Source: Nitrospirota bacterium (GTDB lineage: Bacteria > Nitrospirota > UBA9217). From it: a stretch of DNA of 38,751 nucleotides. Shown here in pieces: positions 24,120-32,150 of the stretch (the first letter of the stretch is position 1; every line of letters starts with the position of its first letter). Below the pieces are notes generated by a model. The model ran no database searches. It was not told the origin of the DNA and saw only the letters and a list, made by a program, of their open reading frames with translations. The stretch is taken from positions 1 to 38,751 of the forward strand of contig DATIZR010000047.1 of the NCBI GenBank assembly GCA_035516965.1, read 5' to 3'. The position numbers were made by a program, and so were the translations under genes.

Positions 24120-24150
24120 ACGAGGCCCGGGAAAATTCTTCGGGCCTCGT
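24120..24150 (-). terminator. Terminator of the YeeE/YedE pair
   Basis: ACGAGGCCCG (24120-24129) pairs with CGGGCCTCGT (24141-24150), a 10-bp perfect stem; on the minus strand it is followed by TTTTGATG. Confidence 0.65.
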
Positions 24151-24197
24151 CAAAACGATTGCGTTAGTGAAGCTTCGTGCCGGTTGTCCCGTCTTAG

Positions 24198-24830
24198 TTA
24201 TCTGGCCGCCCGGGACGCACCATGACCAAGCGGAAGAGGCCTGTTCTCCTTTGACGGAGAGTGCCGGCCCCTTCTCTCGTACCGCTCCATGCCGAGGAAC
24301 ATGGCCCCGGCAAGCGCGAAGAGTGCCACGACAAAGACCCAGTGGTTGATGCCGGTCAATCCCGGCAGCGTTACCGAGCCCATATCCGATATCTTGTAGA
24401 AGGGCTCGATCAGCGGGAAGACCGCCGAGAAGATCAGGGTCCCGGCTCCAATCCCGAACATCGTCGCAAGGGCATCGAGCCTGCCGGAAGCAAGGCCGGC
24501 CACGGCAGTGCCGGGACAGTATCCGCTTACGAGGTAACCGAGTCCGAAAAGCGCTCCCCCTGCCAGCTGGGGCCAGAAGTACGTGGGTATGATCCATATT
24601 CTGCTCATGTCAAGGATCTTCAAGTCTGCGAGCAGCACAAGACCGGTCGCTGCGACGAGGATCGCGGTGAACATGGCCTTCGGTACGCTGAAATCGGACA
24701 GATAGAAAACACCCGTTAGTTTGTGCGGGTTGCCCAGCCCTCCCCGTTCGAGAAAGAACCCGAAGAACGCCCCCAGAACGACGGCCATCACTAGATTGAC
24801 GTTGTCACTCAAGAGTAAAGGCGCGCTCAT
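24198..24830 (-). CDS. YeeE/YedE-family transporter subunit (second)
   Basis: A 210-residue integral membrane protein with about five helices and the family core LVSGYCPGTAVAGLASG, whose Cys is conserved in YeeE/YedE (TsuA-like) sulfur-compound transporters. An N-terminal segment ERGGLGNPHKLTGVFYLSD is also typical. YeeE/YedE proteins import thiosulfate or related sulfur species; some are linked to selenium metabolism. It overlaps the upstream paralogue's stop by four bases, as in two-gene PmpA/PmpB-type pairs. AGGAGGTT lies before the chosen ATG at 24830. Confidence 0.85.
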   Translation of the reverse strand: MSAPLLLSDNVNLVMAVVLGAFFGFFLERGGLGNPHKLTGVFYLSDFSVPKAMFTAILVAATGLVLLADLKILDMSRIWIIPTYFWPQLAGGALFGLGYLVSGYCPGTAVAGLASGRLDALATMFGIGAGTLIFSAVFPLIEPFYKISDMGSVTLPGLTGINHWVFVVALFALAGAMFLGMERYERRGRHSPSKENRPLPLGHGASRAAR

Positions 24831-25333
24831 GACCATAACCTCCTGAAGAGAGATGCGAACAGGAATCCGCTGGCAAACATGGCGATGACGAAGACCCAGC
24901 CGGACAGAGCAAATTGGGAGCCGCCGGTGAGCGCTACGCCGCTCGTGCATCCCCGCGCGAGCCTGCTGGCGAACCCGAGGAGCGCTCCTCCCCCGAATGC
25001 CGTCATCGCCCGCATCCCGACGGTCATGGTCGCGGCCCGGTCGAACCGGAGTTTGAAGCTTCTGCTCAAGGCAACGCCGAGGAACGCGCCGAGGAACACC
25101 CCGGCCACTTCAAGGACGGTCCAGTCCCTGAAAGGGGATGTTTCCAGGTACTTCTCGAGGTACGTCAGCGTCGCCGTGTAGCCGGGCAGCACCTCCCTCA
25201 TGGCCGTCCCGGCGCCAACCGTGAATGCCCGCGAAGCGCCCAGCCCCTGGCCCGCAATTACGAACGATGCCAGGAGGGCCAGGCCGATCCCGGCGCCTGC
25301 CAGATAAGGAGACCAGTAACCGCTCTTGTTCAT
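24827..25333 (-). CDS. YeeE/YedE-family transporter subunit (first)
   Basis: A 168-residue membrane protein (MNKSGYWSPYLAGAGIGLAL onwards) with four or five helices and the core SRLARGCTSGVALTGGSQ, whose Cys aligns with the conserved transport Cys of the family. It would pair with the overlapping downstream gene to make a full YeeE/YedE unit for thiosulfate or another reduced sulfur species. The ATG at 25333 has a GGGGAGGTGCAT ribosome site; a longer frame to 25495 has no signal or family match. The substrate is not determined. Confidence 0.85.
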   Translation of the reverse strand: MNKSGYWSPYLAGAGIGLALLASFVIAGQGLGASRAFTVGAGTAMREVLPGYTATLTYLEKYLETSPFRDWTVLEVAGVFLGAFLGVALSRSFKLRFDRAATMTVGMRAMTAFGGGALLGFASRLARGCTSGVALTGGSQFALSGWVFVIAMFASGFLFASLFRRLWS

Positions 25334-25787
25334 ATGCACCTCCCCTTTTTTTCGCCAGTGAAGATTTCGGCTCCGCTGGTCGATGGTTGCATTACCGCAT
25401 GCATGTGCGGTCTCAACTGAACATCCGGGGGAAAGAAAGGCTCTCGCAGCCATGGAGCGAACGCTGACTTCCCGTGACGACCGGCACTGTTTCATAGTTT
25501 CGAATTTTATTAACCTTAATTAATTATTGACCGGGGCACGTCAATTGTCAAGAGCCATGACGGTCCAGGGTGGCAATAGAACGTTGTTTGGCTTGACCAT
25601 GCAGGACGTCTAGGAAATATCTCCGGGCGTGCATCGATGGGGCCCGCGCCGGATATTGACAGGATGTATCGGAGGGCCACGATGTGTGCAGGCACGCGCT
25701 TACGCGTTACGACCATTTCATGCGGCAGGTGAGATCTGGGTGATGTGAAGACCTGGCCAGGAGCCCGAGGCCCGACGGCGCTGTCCG

Positions 25788-26567
25788 TTATAGTTTCGTT
25801 CCCATGCCGACTTTTCCCCCCGGCTCGCCTGCCGAGATGGCGTTGTGGATATACTGCCGGATGAACGCTTCGTCCTCGGGCGCGATCTTGGTGAAGTACA
25901 GCCCCATGCCGGTCTCGCGGCCCAGTGCAGGGCCCGGATAGTCGCTGAACAGCACCATGGCGTCAACGCTCACGGGCCGGTCCCCGAGCATGAATTGCAC
26001 CGCAAGCTTCTCCCGCTCTGCGGCGGGATACCGTGTCTCCACGTACATGCCCTTTGCGGAGAGAACGGTCTCGCACCCGTTTGCGCTGCACTCCAAGGGG
26101 TCGCTGTTCACGTACACCGGCAGCCGAAGAAGCATCCGGAGGTTCCGGCGCGGCACGCGTTCGAGCGCCTTCTGGACCGAAAAGTAGAGTTCCTCCGCCT
26201 CGACCGGCCAGGCAACGCATTCGGCGGCACCCGCCGCGAGACAATCCTTCGCTCCCACCAGGTCGCCCGAGGAGGTGATCACGATGACCGGAACCGCGGC
26301 CGTGCGCTGGTTCTCCCGGAGTTCCTGCAGGAACGCCAGGTCATTGTCCCCCACGAGCGGGAAATGAGCGACTACCAGGTCCGGTACCTGCTTGCCGATG
26401 CTCCGGCGAGCCGCTGCATCCGTAGCCGCCGCTTCGACGCGGTATCCCATCCGGTGCAGAAGCAGCGTGAGGTAGTGCAAATGGTTCGGGTCGCGGTCAA
26501 CCGCGCTGATCAGGCGGTTGCCGTGTAATGCGCGTCCGTGGAACGGAGCAGCGTCGTGGCGTGCCAT
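25788..26567 (-). CDS. Degenerate receiver plus PilZ domain protein
   Basis: A 259-residue soluble protein. Residues about 17-135 follow the receiver fold (RLISAVDRDPNHLHYLTLLL, DLVVAHFPLVGDND, VPVIVITSSGD, AGAAECVAWPVEAEEL), but the phosphoacceptor Asp is His in AHFP, so phosphorylation is unlikely. Residues about 140-245 look like PilZ (RRNLRMLLRLPVYV, LSAKGMYVE, MGLYFTKI), with the basic start kept but a weak DxSxxG. It may bind a nucleotide or partner in place of c-di-GMP. The ATG has an AGGAGGTGACCC ribosome site. Overall layout matches the protein at 22756. Confidence 0.65.
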   Translation of the reverse strand: MARHDAAPFHGRALHGNRLISAVDRDPNHLHYLTLLLHRMGYRVEAAATDAAARRSIGKQVPDLVVAHFPLVGDNDLAFLQELRENQRTAAVPVIVITSSGDLVGAKDCLAAGAAECVAWPVEAEELYFSVQKALERVPRRNLRMLLRLPVYVNSDPLECSANGCETVLSAKGMYVETRYPAAEREKLAVQFMLGDRPVSVDAMVLFSDYPGPALGRETGMGLYFTKIAPEDEAFIRQYIHNAISAGEPGGKVGMGTKL

Positions 26568-26923
26568 GGGTCACCTCCTCGTCGTCAGGCTGATGGGGCA
26601 TCGATGCGACCAACGGTGCGTGGTCCGGAATGCCAGCAGAAAGCCCTTCGCTTTCGTACGCGTCCCTTGCAGCAAAGGTTAATTCTATTGTGACACAGAA
26701 AGCAGAACGTTACAAGGTGCCGAGCGACAATCACGCCGTTGCAGCAGTAATACCGTGTCACTCTCACTTTACTCGAGAACGGGGGACCATGCGGCTATCC
26801 CGATCAGGCTGGCCTCGTCTTGGCCGGCCTCCGGGACCAGCGATGGGTACGCCCACGCTGTCCGATCAGTTCTCGCACCCGAGGGCCTTACCCCCGACCT
26901 GCTGCGTTTCCGACGTTACTGCC
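26568..26923. other. Intergenic gap
   Basis: About 355 bases between two minus-strand genes; no credible gene, hairpin or clear promoter is seen. Confidence 0.5.
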
Positions 26924-27358
26924 TCACCGGTCTTCCTGCCGCCTCCACCTCAGCAGGGAATAAATGACGATCCAGGTGAATGTCCTGAACAGCATGGCAA
27001 AGATGCTTTGCGAGGCCACGACCTGCCCGAACTGGTGCATCGCGCTAAGTCCCGCGAACACGATGCCGTGGAACACAAGGATGTTGACGGCCAGGGCGCC
27101 GCTCCAGGCACGCCGTTGCCACATGCCGACCCCGGCGCCGACGGAAACAAAGCCCATCGCCACGTTGTACCAGACAAGCCAGGGAAGCACGGGGTAATCG
27201 GGAACCCACAGGCCGAGCAGGACACTGCCTCCCTGCCTGATGGAGAGCAGCCCGAGCACGACTGCCAGGATCGACGCGACACGGTCCCTCTTCTGCTGGG
27301 TTATTGTTCCCCCTGCAGGAGAATGAACCTTTTTTAGGGGACCCTTCTTCTTTGCCAC
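26924..27358 (-). CDS. Small four-helix membrane protein
   Basis: A 144-residue membrane protein with about four helices: SILAVVLGLLSIRQGGSVLL, LPWLVWYNVAMGFVSVGAGV, WSGALAVNILVFHGIVFAGL and AMLFRTFTWIVIYSLLR. The N-terminal 20 residues are basic and soluble. No named family is recognised. The GTG at 27358 follows CCGGAGGTTGTCT at good spacing and is preferred to an ATG 60 bases upstream with no ribosome site. A short single-helix gene lies 175 bases upstream on the same strand. Confidence 0.65.
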   Translation of the reverse strand: MAKKKGPLKKVHSPAGGTITQQKRDRVASILAVVLGLLSIRQGGSVLLGLWVPDYPVLPWLVWYNVAMGFVSVGAGVGMWQRRAWSGALAVNILVFHGIVFAGLSAMHQFGQVVASQSIFAMLFRTFTWIVIYSLLRWRRQEDR

Positions 27359-27533
27359 AGACAACCTCCGGTGCACTTCTTCAGCTTGCAAATGGAAGCA
27401 CAGCATTTGCAATGACATGACGCCGTGATAAGCCGCTACTCAAACGGCCGTGTGCCGTCAAGCAGCGCCGGGAATTTTATTCCCTGCGAGACCGGGACAG
27501 GGATCCTGCACAGGGCAACCATGCATGCCCGTG

Positions 27534-27680
27534 CTACTTGCTCCCGAGCCACTTGTCGAAGAAATACCAGAAGGACACGAGCACCGCGACGAGAAACACG
27601 ATCTTTGCGATGTTCAGGATGAAATGGCCCTCCCCCTCCTTCTGTTCCTCATGACCTGATGGCGCGTTCTTCTTCTCCAC
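27534..27680 (-). CDS. Very small single-helix membrane protein
   Basis: A 48-residue protein from GTG 27680 (VEKKNAPSGHEEQKEGEGHF, then ILNIAKIVFLVAVLVSFWYF, then FDKWLGSK). One C-terminal helix and a charged N-terminus suggest a tail-anchored type. GGGAGGTACT before the GTG supports this start; an ATG at 27740 gives a 68-residue form without a ribosome site. No function is assigned. Confidence 0.5.
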   Translation of the reverse strand: MEKKNAPSGHEEQKEGEGHFILNIAKIVFLVAVLVSFWYFFDKWLGSK

Positions 27681-27861
27681 AGTACCTCCCTGCATCACTT
27701 CAGAATTCAGACTCCCGGATGTGCTGCCAGTCAGTTTCATAGCATTTTTCAGTGTCCATCAGCGTCAAATATCTCCGCCGCGAGCAAACCCTGTCCTCGA
27801 ATTCCGCGCAGGGAAATATCAGGGCAGATCTGTGTCAAGCCCCTGAAGGCATCGCAGGCTC

Positions 27862-28689
27862 TCACCGCTGTCCTGCTCCCTGTCTCGGAACCAGCGTGAT
27901 CGCCCCGGGAACACACGCCCTCCTGCACAGGCCGCAGCCGAAGCACTTCTGGGGATCGATATGGGCGTGGGACGCACCGGCATGGTTATGGCTGGATATG
28001 GCCCGGAAATGGCACTCACTGTCGCACAAGCCGCAGCCGGTGCAAAGCGCGTCTTCCACCCGTGCGACCTGCTCAGCCCGCTCCATGGTCTCGACCGTGG
28101 TCCGCGACAGGGTCAGCATGGCGAGGCAGTCCTCGGGCCGGCAATTGCAGATCGCGCCGATGAAGGGGGTCATCATGGTCCAGATCGTATGGACCCTTCC
28201 CTGCTCTTCCATTTCCCGCATCTGCGCAACGGCAGCGTCCGGCGTGAGCGATTCCAGGCCTTCATCGGAGGCCTTGCCGAAGTACCCCATGTCGATCGAT
28301 CGGTACCAGGCCTCGGGACCGTAGCTCACCGCGTAACAGCAGCGTTCTTCCTTTTTCCCGATGTTCCACCGGCACGCGCAGGGCATGCGCACAACGGTCC
28401 TGGCACTGTTGACCACCTCGTCGATCTCCTCGATGGGCAGCACCTGGCCGAAATGCTCGGCCTTTGCCTTTTCGACCATGGCCTTCGCCACCGCGCGCGG
28501 GAGCTTGCCCTTCTTGCGGTAGATCGTCTCGAGCCTTCCCAGGGTCTGAAAGCCTTCGCCGAACGCCGTGGTGAGGAAGTTCTCGATGTAGCGCCGCCGG
28601 TTGAGGTCCGACAGGAGATCCTGGGCGTAGTTCGCCGCGTTCTTGTACCAGATCTTTCCTTCGCCGTGCTTCGTACAGAATTCACACAT
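27862..28689 (-). CDS. 4Fe-4S ferredoxin-like protein
   Basis: A 275-residue soluble iron-sulfur protein. The N-terminal region MCEFCTKHGEG and MPCACRWNIGKKEERCCYA carry extra Cys. The C-terminal ferredoxin module has CTGCGLCDSEC (about 220-230) and CFGCGLCRRAC (about 253-263), which bind two 4Fe-4S clusters. A central ICNCRPEDC adds a further Cys set. Such proteins occur in Deltaproteobacteria and Nitrospirota as putative electron carriers of unknown partner. It is encoded alone on the minus strand, with a weak ribosome site before ATG 28689. Confidence 0.8.
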   Translation of the reverse strand: MCEFCTKHGEGKIWYKNAANYAQDLLSDLNRRRYIENFLTTAFGEGFQTLGRLETIYRKKGKLPRAVAKAMVEKAKAEHFGQVLPIEEIDEVVNSARTVVRMPCACRWNIGKKEERCCYAVSYGPEAWYRSIDMGYFGKASDEGLESLTPDAAVAQMREMEEQGRVHTIWTMMTPFIGAICNCRPEDCLAMLTLSRTTVETMERAEQVARVEDALCTGCGLCDSECHFRAISSHNHAGASHAHIDPQKCFGCGLCRRACVPGAITLVPRQGAGQR

Positions 28690-29079
28690 AAGAGAGTTCC
28701 CTCATAATCAACCTTCTCACCGTGAATACGCATGCCTTTGGGGCCATCGGGAACAGGCTGCGTCTCGCATGCAAGTTACTCGACACTGACGGACACTGAT
28801 GCAATCATCATAAAACGTCATGATTCTTCCCGGATCGAGGTCAATGCACATCCCTGCCCGGAAGCTCCCGCTTCCGGGAGACCAAGATCCTTTCCCCTGG
28901 CTGGTACGGCGAGCATAATACAGAGAGGCGGAAAATGCAAGAAATACGACGGATATCCCTGAGCGGGCGGAGCGGTGCGCCCTTCACGTATGAGCGCGAG
29001 CGGATGACCCAGCGCGGTGCATCATTAACTCTCATTCGGGATTATGTCGAAACCCCGAGGGGAAGACTCGGGAACGTCT
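28690..29079. other. Intergenic gap with a hairpin
   Basis: About 390 bases without a credible gene. A perfect 9-bp hairpin CCCGGAAGC (28857-28865), loop TCCC, GCTTCCGGG (28870-28878) lies about 200 bases past the RAM-domain gene. It has no T run on either side, so calling it a terminator is uncertain. Confidence 0.5.
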
Positions 29080-29313
29080 TCAATCGATCACCACGTCCGT
29101 AACTGTTCCGGCTATGCTGTCGATCTTCTGGATCTTCGCAATAAGCACGTCGCCGAGAGCCTTCGCGTCTGCCGCCTCAACAAAGGCGATCACGTCATGC
29201 GGCCCGGTTACGACTGCCGCGGATTTCACGCCCTTGATCTTCCGGGCAGCCGCCGCGACATCGCGCGATGCGCCCGGATACGCCTCGATAAGCACATAAG
29301 CCTTTACTGCCAT
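29080..29313 (-). CDS. Stand-alone Lrp/AsnC ligand-binding domain
   Basis: A 77-residue protein matching only the C-terminal RAM domain of Lrp/AsnC regulators: MAVKAYVLIEAYPGASRDVA, KIKGVKSAAVVTGPHDVIAF, and ending IDSIAGTVTDVVID. The HTH domain is absent. Such free RAM domains bind small molecules, often amino acids, and form oligomers; their partners are usually unknown. The ATG at 29313 has an AAGGAGGTGGCTTCC ribosome site, so a longer frame upstream is rejected. It is downstream of the amt operon on the same strand, beyond a terminator. Confidence 0.85.
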   Translation of the reverse strand: MAVKAYVLIEAYPGASRDVAAAARKIKGVKSAAVVTGPHDVIAFVEAADAKALGDVLIAKIQKIDSIAGTVTDVVID

Positions 29314-29505
29314 GGAAGCCACCTCCTTGCGAATACTATCCACTCTGGTGTTCTCTTGGGAACAGTTCAAGGATAGCACCGCCCGTTGAAGCACGTCAAG
29401 AAATGAGCCCGATAGCCGCTCCGGATGAGACCTTAGTAACAGCGATGTCAGCAGGGTTGTCAGGCAGAATCGGAAAGGGATGAAAGCCGCACCAGGGGAA
29501 AAATC

Positions 29506-29532
29506 GGGCCGGCATGCAATGCATGCCGGCCC
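29506..29532 (-). terminator. Terminator of the glnK-amt operon
   Basis: GGGCCGGCATGC (29506-29517) pairs perfectly with GCATGCCGGCCC (29521-29532) around AAT. On the minus strand the stem is followed by GATTTTTCCCC, a good T run. It lies 60 bases after the amt stop. Confidence 0.8.
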
Positions 29533-29591
29533 AGGTTGCCGCTCTCCATATGAGGGAGGATGGAGACTTTTTGTGAATGCTCAGTTGTTCC

Positions 29592-30851
29592 CTATCTGCG
29601 TGTCTTCGTTATGCTGAAGTCAGGATAGGCCGTAACCGCGACCTCGCTCTGGTCCAGGCCCTCGAACTCCACTTCTTCCGATACCCGCATCGGGATGATC
29701 CTGTCCAGCAACTTGAAGAACAGGTACATCACGGAAAAAACGAATACGAAGTTCACCACGACACCGATGATCTGCGCCACGAGTTGCGTTCCGCCTCCGT
29801 ACAACAGCCCTCTGACCATACCAGAAACATTGTTCAAGCCGTTTCCATAAGTACCGTCGGCAAAAAGCCCGAGGCTGATCATTCCCCAGGCGCCGCAAAT
29901 GCCGTGGACCGATATGGCGCCGACCGGATCGTCCACCTTCAGCTTCCGTTCAACAAAGAAAACACTTGCGCAGCAAAGCACGCCGGCGGCAAACCCTATC
30001 ATGATCGCTCCTAAGGGACTCACGAATGCGCAGGGCCCCGAGATGGCAACGAGCCCGCCGAGGAGCCCGTTCGCGATCAGCGAAAGATCGGGTTTCCCGT
30101 ACATGAACCACACGTAGCACATGGCCGCGACAGCCGCAGCCACGCCCGCAAGCATGGTATTTCCCGCGATGACGCCGAGCCGGAGACCGCCGTCAGCCAT
30201 GGCCGGGCCTGCATTGAACCCGAACCACCCGAAGAAAAGTATCAAACACCCTACAACAGCCATCGGGATATGATGACCGGGAATGGCAACAGGAGTTCCG
30301 TTGGCCCGGTATTTCCCCATGCGGGGACCGAGCACCATCGCACCCGCGAGCCCGGCAACGCCGCCGACCATGTGAACAACCGATGAACCGGCAAAGTCGA
30401 GGACCCCGTGTCCGAGACCGAAGTTCCTGCCGAGCTGAGCGAGCCATCCCCCGCTCCACACCCAGTTTGCGTACAAGGGATACACGAACATGGCGATGAA
30501 GAAACCGTACGCCACGAAGGACTTGAACGTCCAGCGCTCCGCCATCGCGCCGGTCGGTATGGTCGCCGCGATGTTCAGGTAGACCACCTGGGACAGGAAG
30601 AGCACGATGATCGAGGCATCTGACGCCACGTTGGTCAGAAAAAATCCTGAGCCGCCGGTTCGGACCGCATGGCCGCATATCCAGTACCCGAGCACGCCGA
30701 AAACGAAGACCATCATGTTCATCGCCATGGAATGGCCCGCGTTCTTCGCTCTCGTGAACCCCGTCTCCATCATGGCAAAACCGGCCTGCATGAAAATGAC
30801 GAGAAACGCACAGATCAGCGTCCCCATGACGACAAGTATTGAGCTGTTCAT
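29592..30851 (-). CDS. amt: Ammonium transporter
   Basis: A 419-residue Amt/MEP/Rh channel with about eleven helices. Family sequences are visible: GFAMMETGFTRAKNAGHSMAM near the N-terminus, DFAGSSVVHMVGGVAGLAGA with the signature region, ILFFGWFGFNAGPAM, and VDDPVGAISVHGICGAWGMI with the twin-His pore residues (His in SSVVHMVGG and ISVHGICG). Transport of NH4+/NH3 across the inner membrane would be gated by the P-II protein encoded two genes upstream. ATG 30851 follows AAGGACAAATT. Its C-terminus continues past the last helix into a cytosolic tail that may contact P-II. Confidence 0.95.
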   Translation of the reverse strand: MNSSILVVMGTLICAFLVIFMQAGFAMMETGFTRAKNAGHSMAMNMMVFVFGVLGYWICGHAVRTGGSGFFLTNVASDASIIVLFLSQVVYLNIAATIPTGAMAERWTFKSFVAYGFFIAMFVYPLYANWVWSGGWLAQLGRNFGLGHGVLDFAGSSVVHMVGGVAGLAGAMVLGPRMGKYRANGTPVAIPGHHIPMAVVGCLILFFGWFGFNAGPAMADGGLRLGVIAGNTMLAGVAAAVAAMCYVWFMYGKPDLSLIANGLLGGLVAISGPCAFVSPLGAIMIGFAAGVLCCASVFFVERKLKVDDPVGAISVHGICGAWGMISLGLFADGTYGNGLNNVSGMVRGLLYGGGTQLVAQIIGVVVNFVFVFSVMYLFFKLLDRIIPMRVSEEVEFEGLDQSEVAVTAYPDFSITKTRR

Positions 30852-30861
30852 AATTTGTCCT

Positions 30862-31191
30862 TCATAGCTGCATCATGTCCCCGAACTGGATGATCATCCC
30901 GCCGCACACGATTACGGCCAATCCCACCCATGTGGCAGGCGGTATCTCTTCCTTGAACACGAACCGTCCGAACAAGATGCTGATGAGCGCAAAGACCGCG
31001 ACATACACGCCGAGTAATTTTGAAAAATCCCATTTCACCATGTTGACCACCACGCCGTAGCAGCCCAGCATGGCAAAGCCGATCAATATGATGACGAGGC
31101 CGCTCCCGCGAAGCCCCTTGCGAACCACTGCGTCGCCGCCGACCTCGAGAATTGCCGCACCGATAAAAATGAGCCACGCAAGATATGTCAT
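30862..31191 (-). CDS. Small multidrug resistance-type (SMR/EamA-half) transporter
   Basis: A 109-residue four-helix membrane protein: helix 1 carries Glu in AAILEVGGDA (about residue 16), like the essential Glu of EmrE; further segments are ILIGFAMLGCYGVVVNMV, VYVAVFALISILFGRF and WVGLAVIVCGGMIIQF. Length and layout match SMR or half-EamA carriers. It lies between glnK and amt, 10 bases before amt, so all three are co-transcribed, an unusual place for an SMR gene. Its substrate might be a nitrogen-containing cation (inference only). Confidence 0.75.
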   Translation of the reverse strand: MTYLAWLIFIGAAILEVGGDAVVRKGLRGSGLVIILIGFAMLGCYGVVVNMVKWDFSKLLGVYVAVFALISILFGRFVFKEEIPPATWVGLAVIVCGGMIIQFGDMMQL

Positions 31192-31306
31192 CTGTAATTT
31201 TCCGAAGTCCGGAATCCTTTCTTCTTTCGTTTATCTCTATTATATCTTTTTCGAGAGAGCATTTCATCGTCCCGGCGACCTTTACCCGCCGGCGGAACGA
31301 ATCACC

Positions 31307-31645
31307 TTATAGTGCGGCCATGCCGGTTTCGTTGGTCCGTATCCTTATAGCGTCGGCCATGTCGTGTACGAATATCTTTCCGTCTCCCACCTCGCCGGTC
31401 AACGCGGCTTCACGGACTGCCTTGACGATCCTGTCCGTGTCTTCGTCTTTTACGACCACTTCCACTCGCGCTTTGGCCACCAGATTCACTTTATACGATA
31501 CGCCGCGATACTTCGTTATGAGCCCTTTTTGGCGTCCATGGCCTTTAATTTCAGAGATCGTAACGCCGGGATGGCCCACTTTGTCCAAAGCGGCGCAGAC
31601 CTCTGAAACCTTGGCCGGACGTATAATCGCTTCAATCCTTTTCAT
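31307..31645 (-). CDS. glnK: Nitrogen regulatory protein P-II
   Basis: A 112-residue P-II protein: MKRIEAIIRPAKVSEVCAAL, GVTISEIKGHGRQKG (B-loop side), T-loop ITKYRGVSYKVNLVAK with the Tyr of RGxSY at about residue 51, then the C-terminal VGDGKIFVHDMADAIRIRT. P-II senses 2-oxoglutarate, ATP/ADP and (via uridylylation of the T-loop Tyr) glutamine status, and blocks Amt when nitrogen is plentiful. AAGGAGATTCCT precedes ATG 31645. The gene is first in the operon with an SMR-like gene and amt, and has a sigma-54 promoter. Confidence 0.93.
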   Translation of the reverse strand: MKRIEAIIRPAKVSEVCAALDKVGHPGVTISEIKGHGRQKGLITKYRGVSYKVNLVAKARVEVVVKDEDTDRIVKAVREAALTGEVGDGKIFVHDMADAIRIRTNETGMAAL

Positions 31646-31752
31646 AGGAATCTCCTTTTCTTTCGATATCAAATGCCTCGAACATTACGTCCCTTCCCTT
31701 TGACAGGCACATCTCTGACCATTACTTCGATCTTCACCTTGCCATTGTTAAA

Positions 31753-31767
31753 GCAAAGCCCGTGCCA
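31753..31767 (-). promoter_or_regulatory. Sigma-54 promoter of the glnK operon
   Basis: On the minus strand the sequence TGGCACGGGCTTTGC (31767-31753) matches the sigma-54 consensus TGGCAC-N5-TTGC exactly, with the GG and GC elements at -24 and -12. The start would be near 31741, about 95 bases before ATG 31645, with T-rich sequence between. It fits nitrogen control by NtrC-type activators. Confidence 0.82.
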
Positions 31768-32046
31768 CGCTCGAGTGGAATGATAAAGGAACAAAATGCC
31801 CTATTTTATTGCTCAAACTTGCACAATCAGCATGCTGCAGAGCGTTCTCTTGTCTCATGATAGATGAAATTGTAGGCCTATGATCAATAAATGGGCATCC
31901 AGACGAAGACCGGGGCAACCCTTTCCAGATGACGAAATCGCGGACACAAGCCCGGATCATGCCGGCTCGTGTGCCTGTACTCCCCGATAGTCGGTTGATT
32001 ACAGGGTCTCCTGGAGGGTTTAATTCTTTTTTAATTTTTCGCGCTG
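31768..32046. other. Intergenic region between divergent glnK and chrA
   Basis: Together with the glnK leader this is a gap of about 500 bases. The short frames here show no family-like sequence. An enhancer for the sigma-54 promoter would be expected on this side, but I do not see a clear NtrC site. Confidence 0.5.
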
Positions 32047-32075
32047 TTGACAATTTTTTAGAATAAGCATAGATT
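32047..32075 (+). promoter_or_regulatory. Sigma-70 promoter of the chromate transporter gene
   Basis: TTGACA (32047-32052) and TAGATT (32070-32075) with a 17-base spacer; start near 32082. An upstream GTG at 32088 would have almost no leader, which favours ATG 32151 as the translation start. Confidence 0.55.
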
Positions 32076-32150
32076 TCTTTTTGAGATGTGCAGCGGTCGC
32101 AGTCTGTAAAAAATGCCGTTTTCATCCCTGCGATCTTTCACTTTGTCAAT

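Noticed and set aside
25521-25551. A minus-strand promoter for the YeeE/YedE pair (TTGACA at 25551-25546)
   Set aside because: The only AT-rich box, TAATTA, is 19 bases away, and alternatives have 15; too weak to call.
28857-28878. A perfect 9-bp hairpin as a firm terminator for the RAM-domain gene
   Set aside because: No T run on either strand and about 200 bases from the gene end; reported only within the gap note.
31748-32125. A minus-strand frame of 125 codons before the glnK promoter
   Set aside because: It overlaps the sigma-54 promoter and the chrA promoter, has no ribosome site and no family-like sequence.
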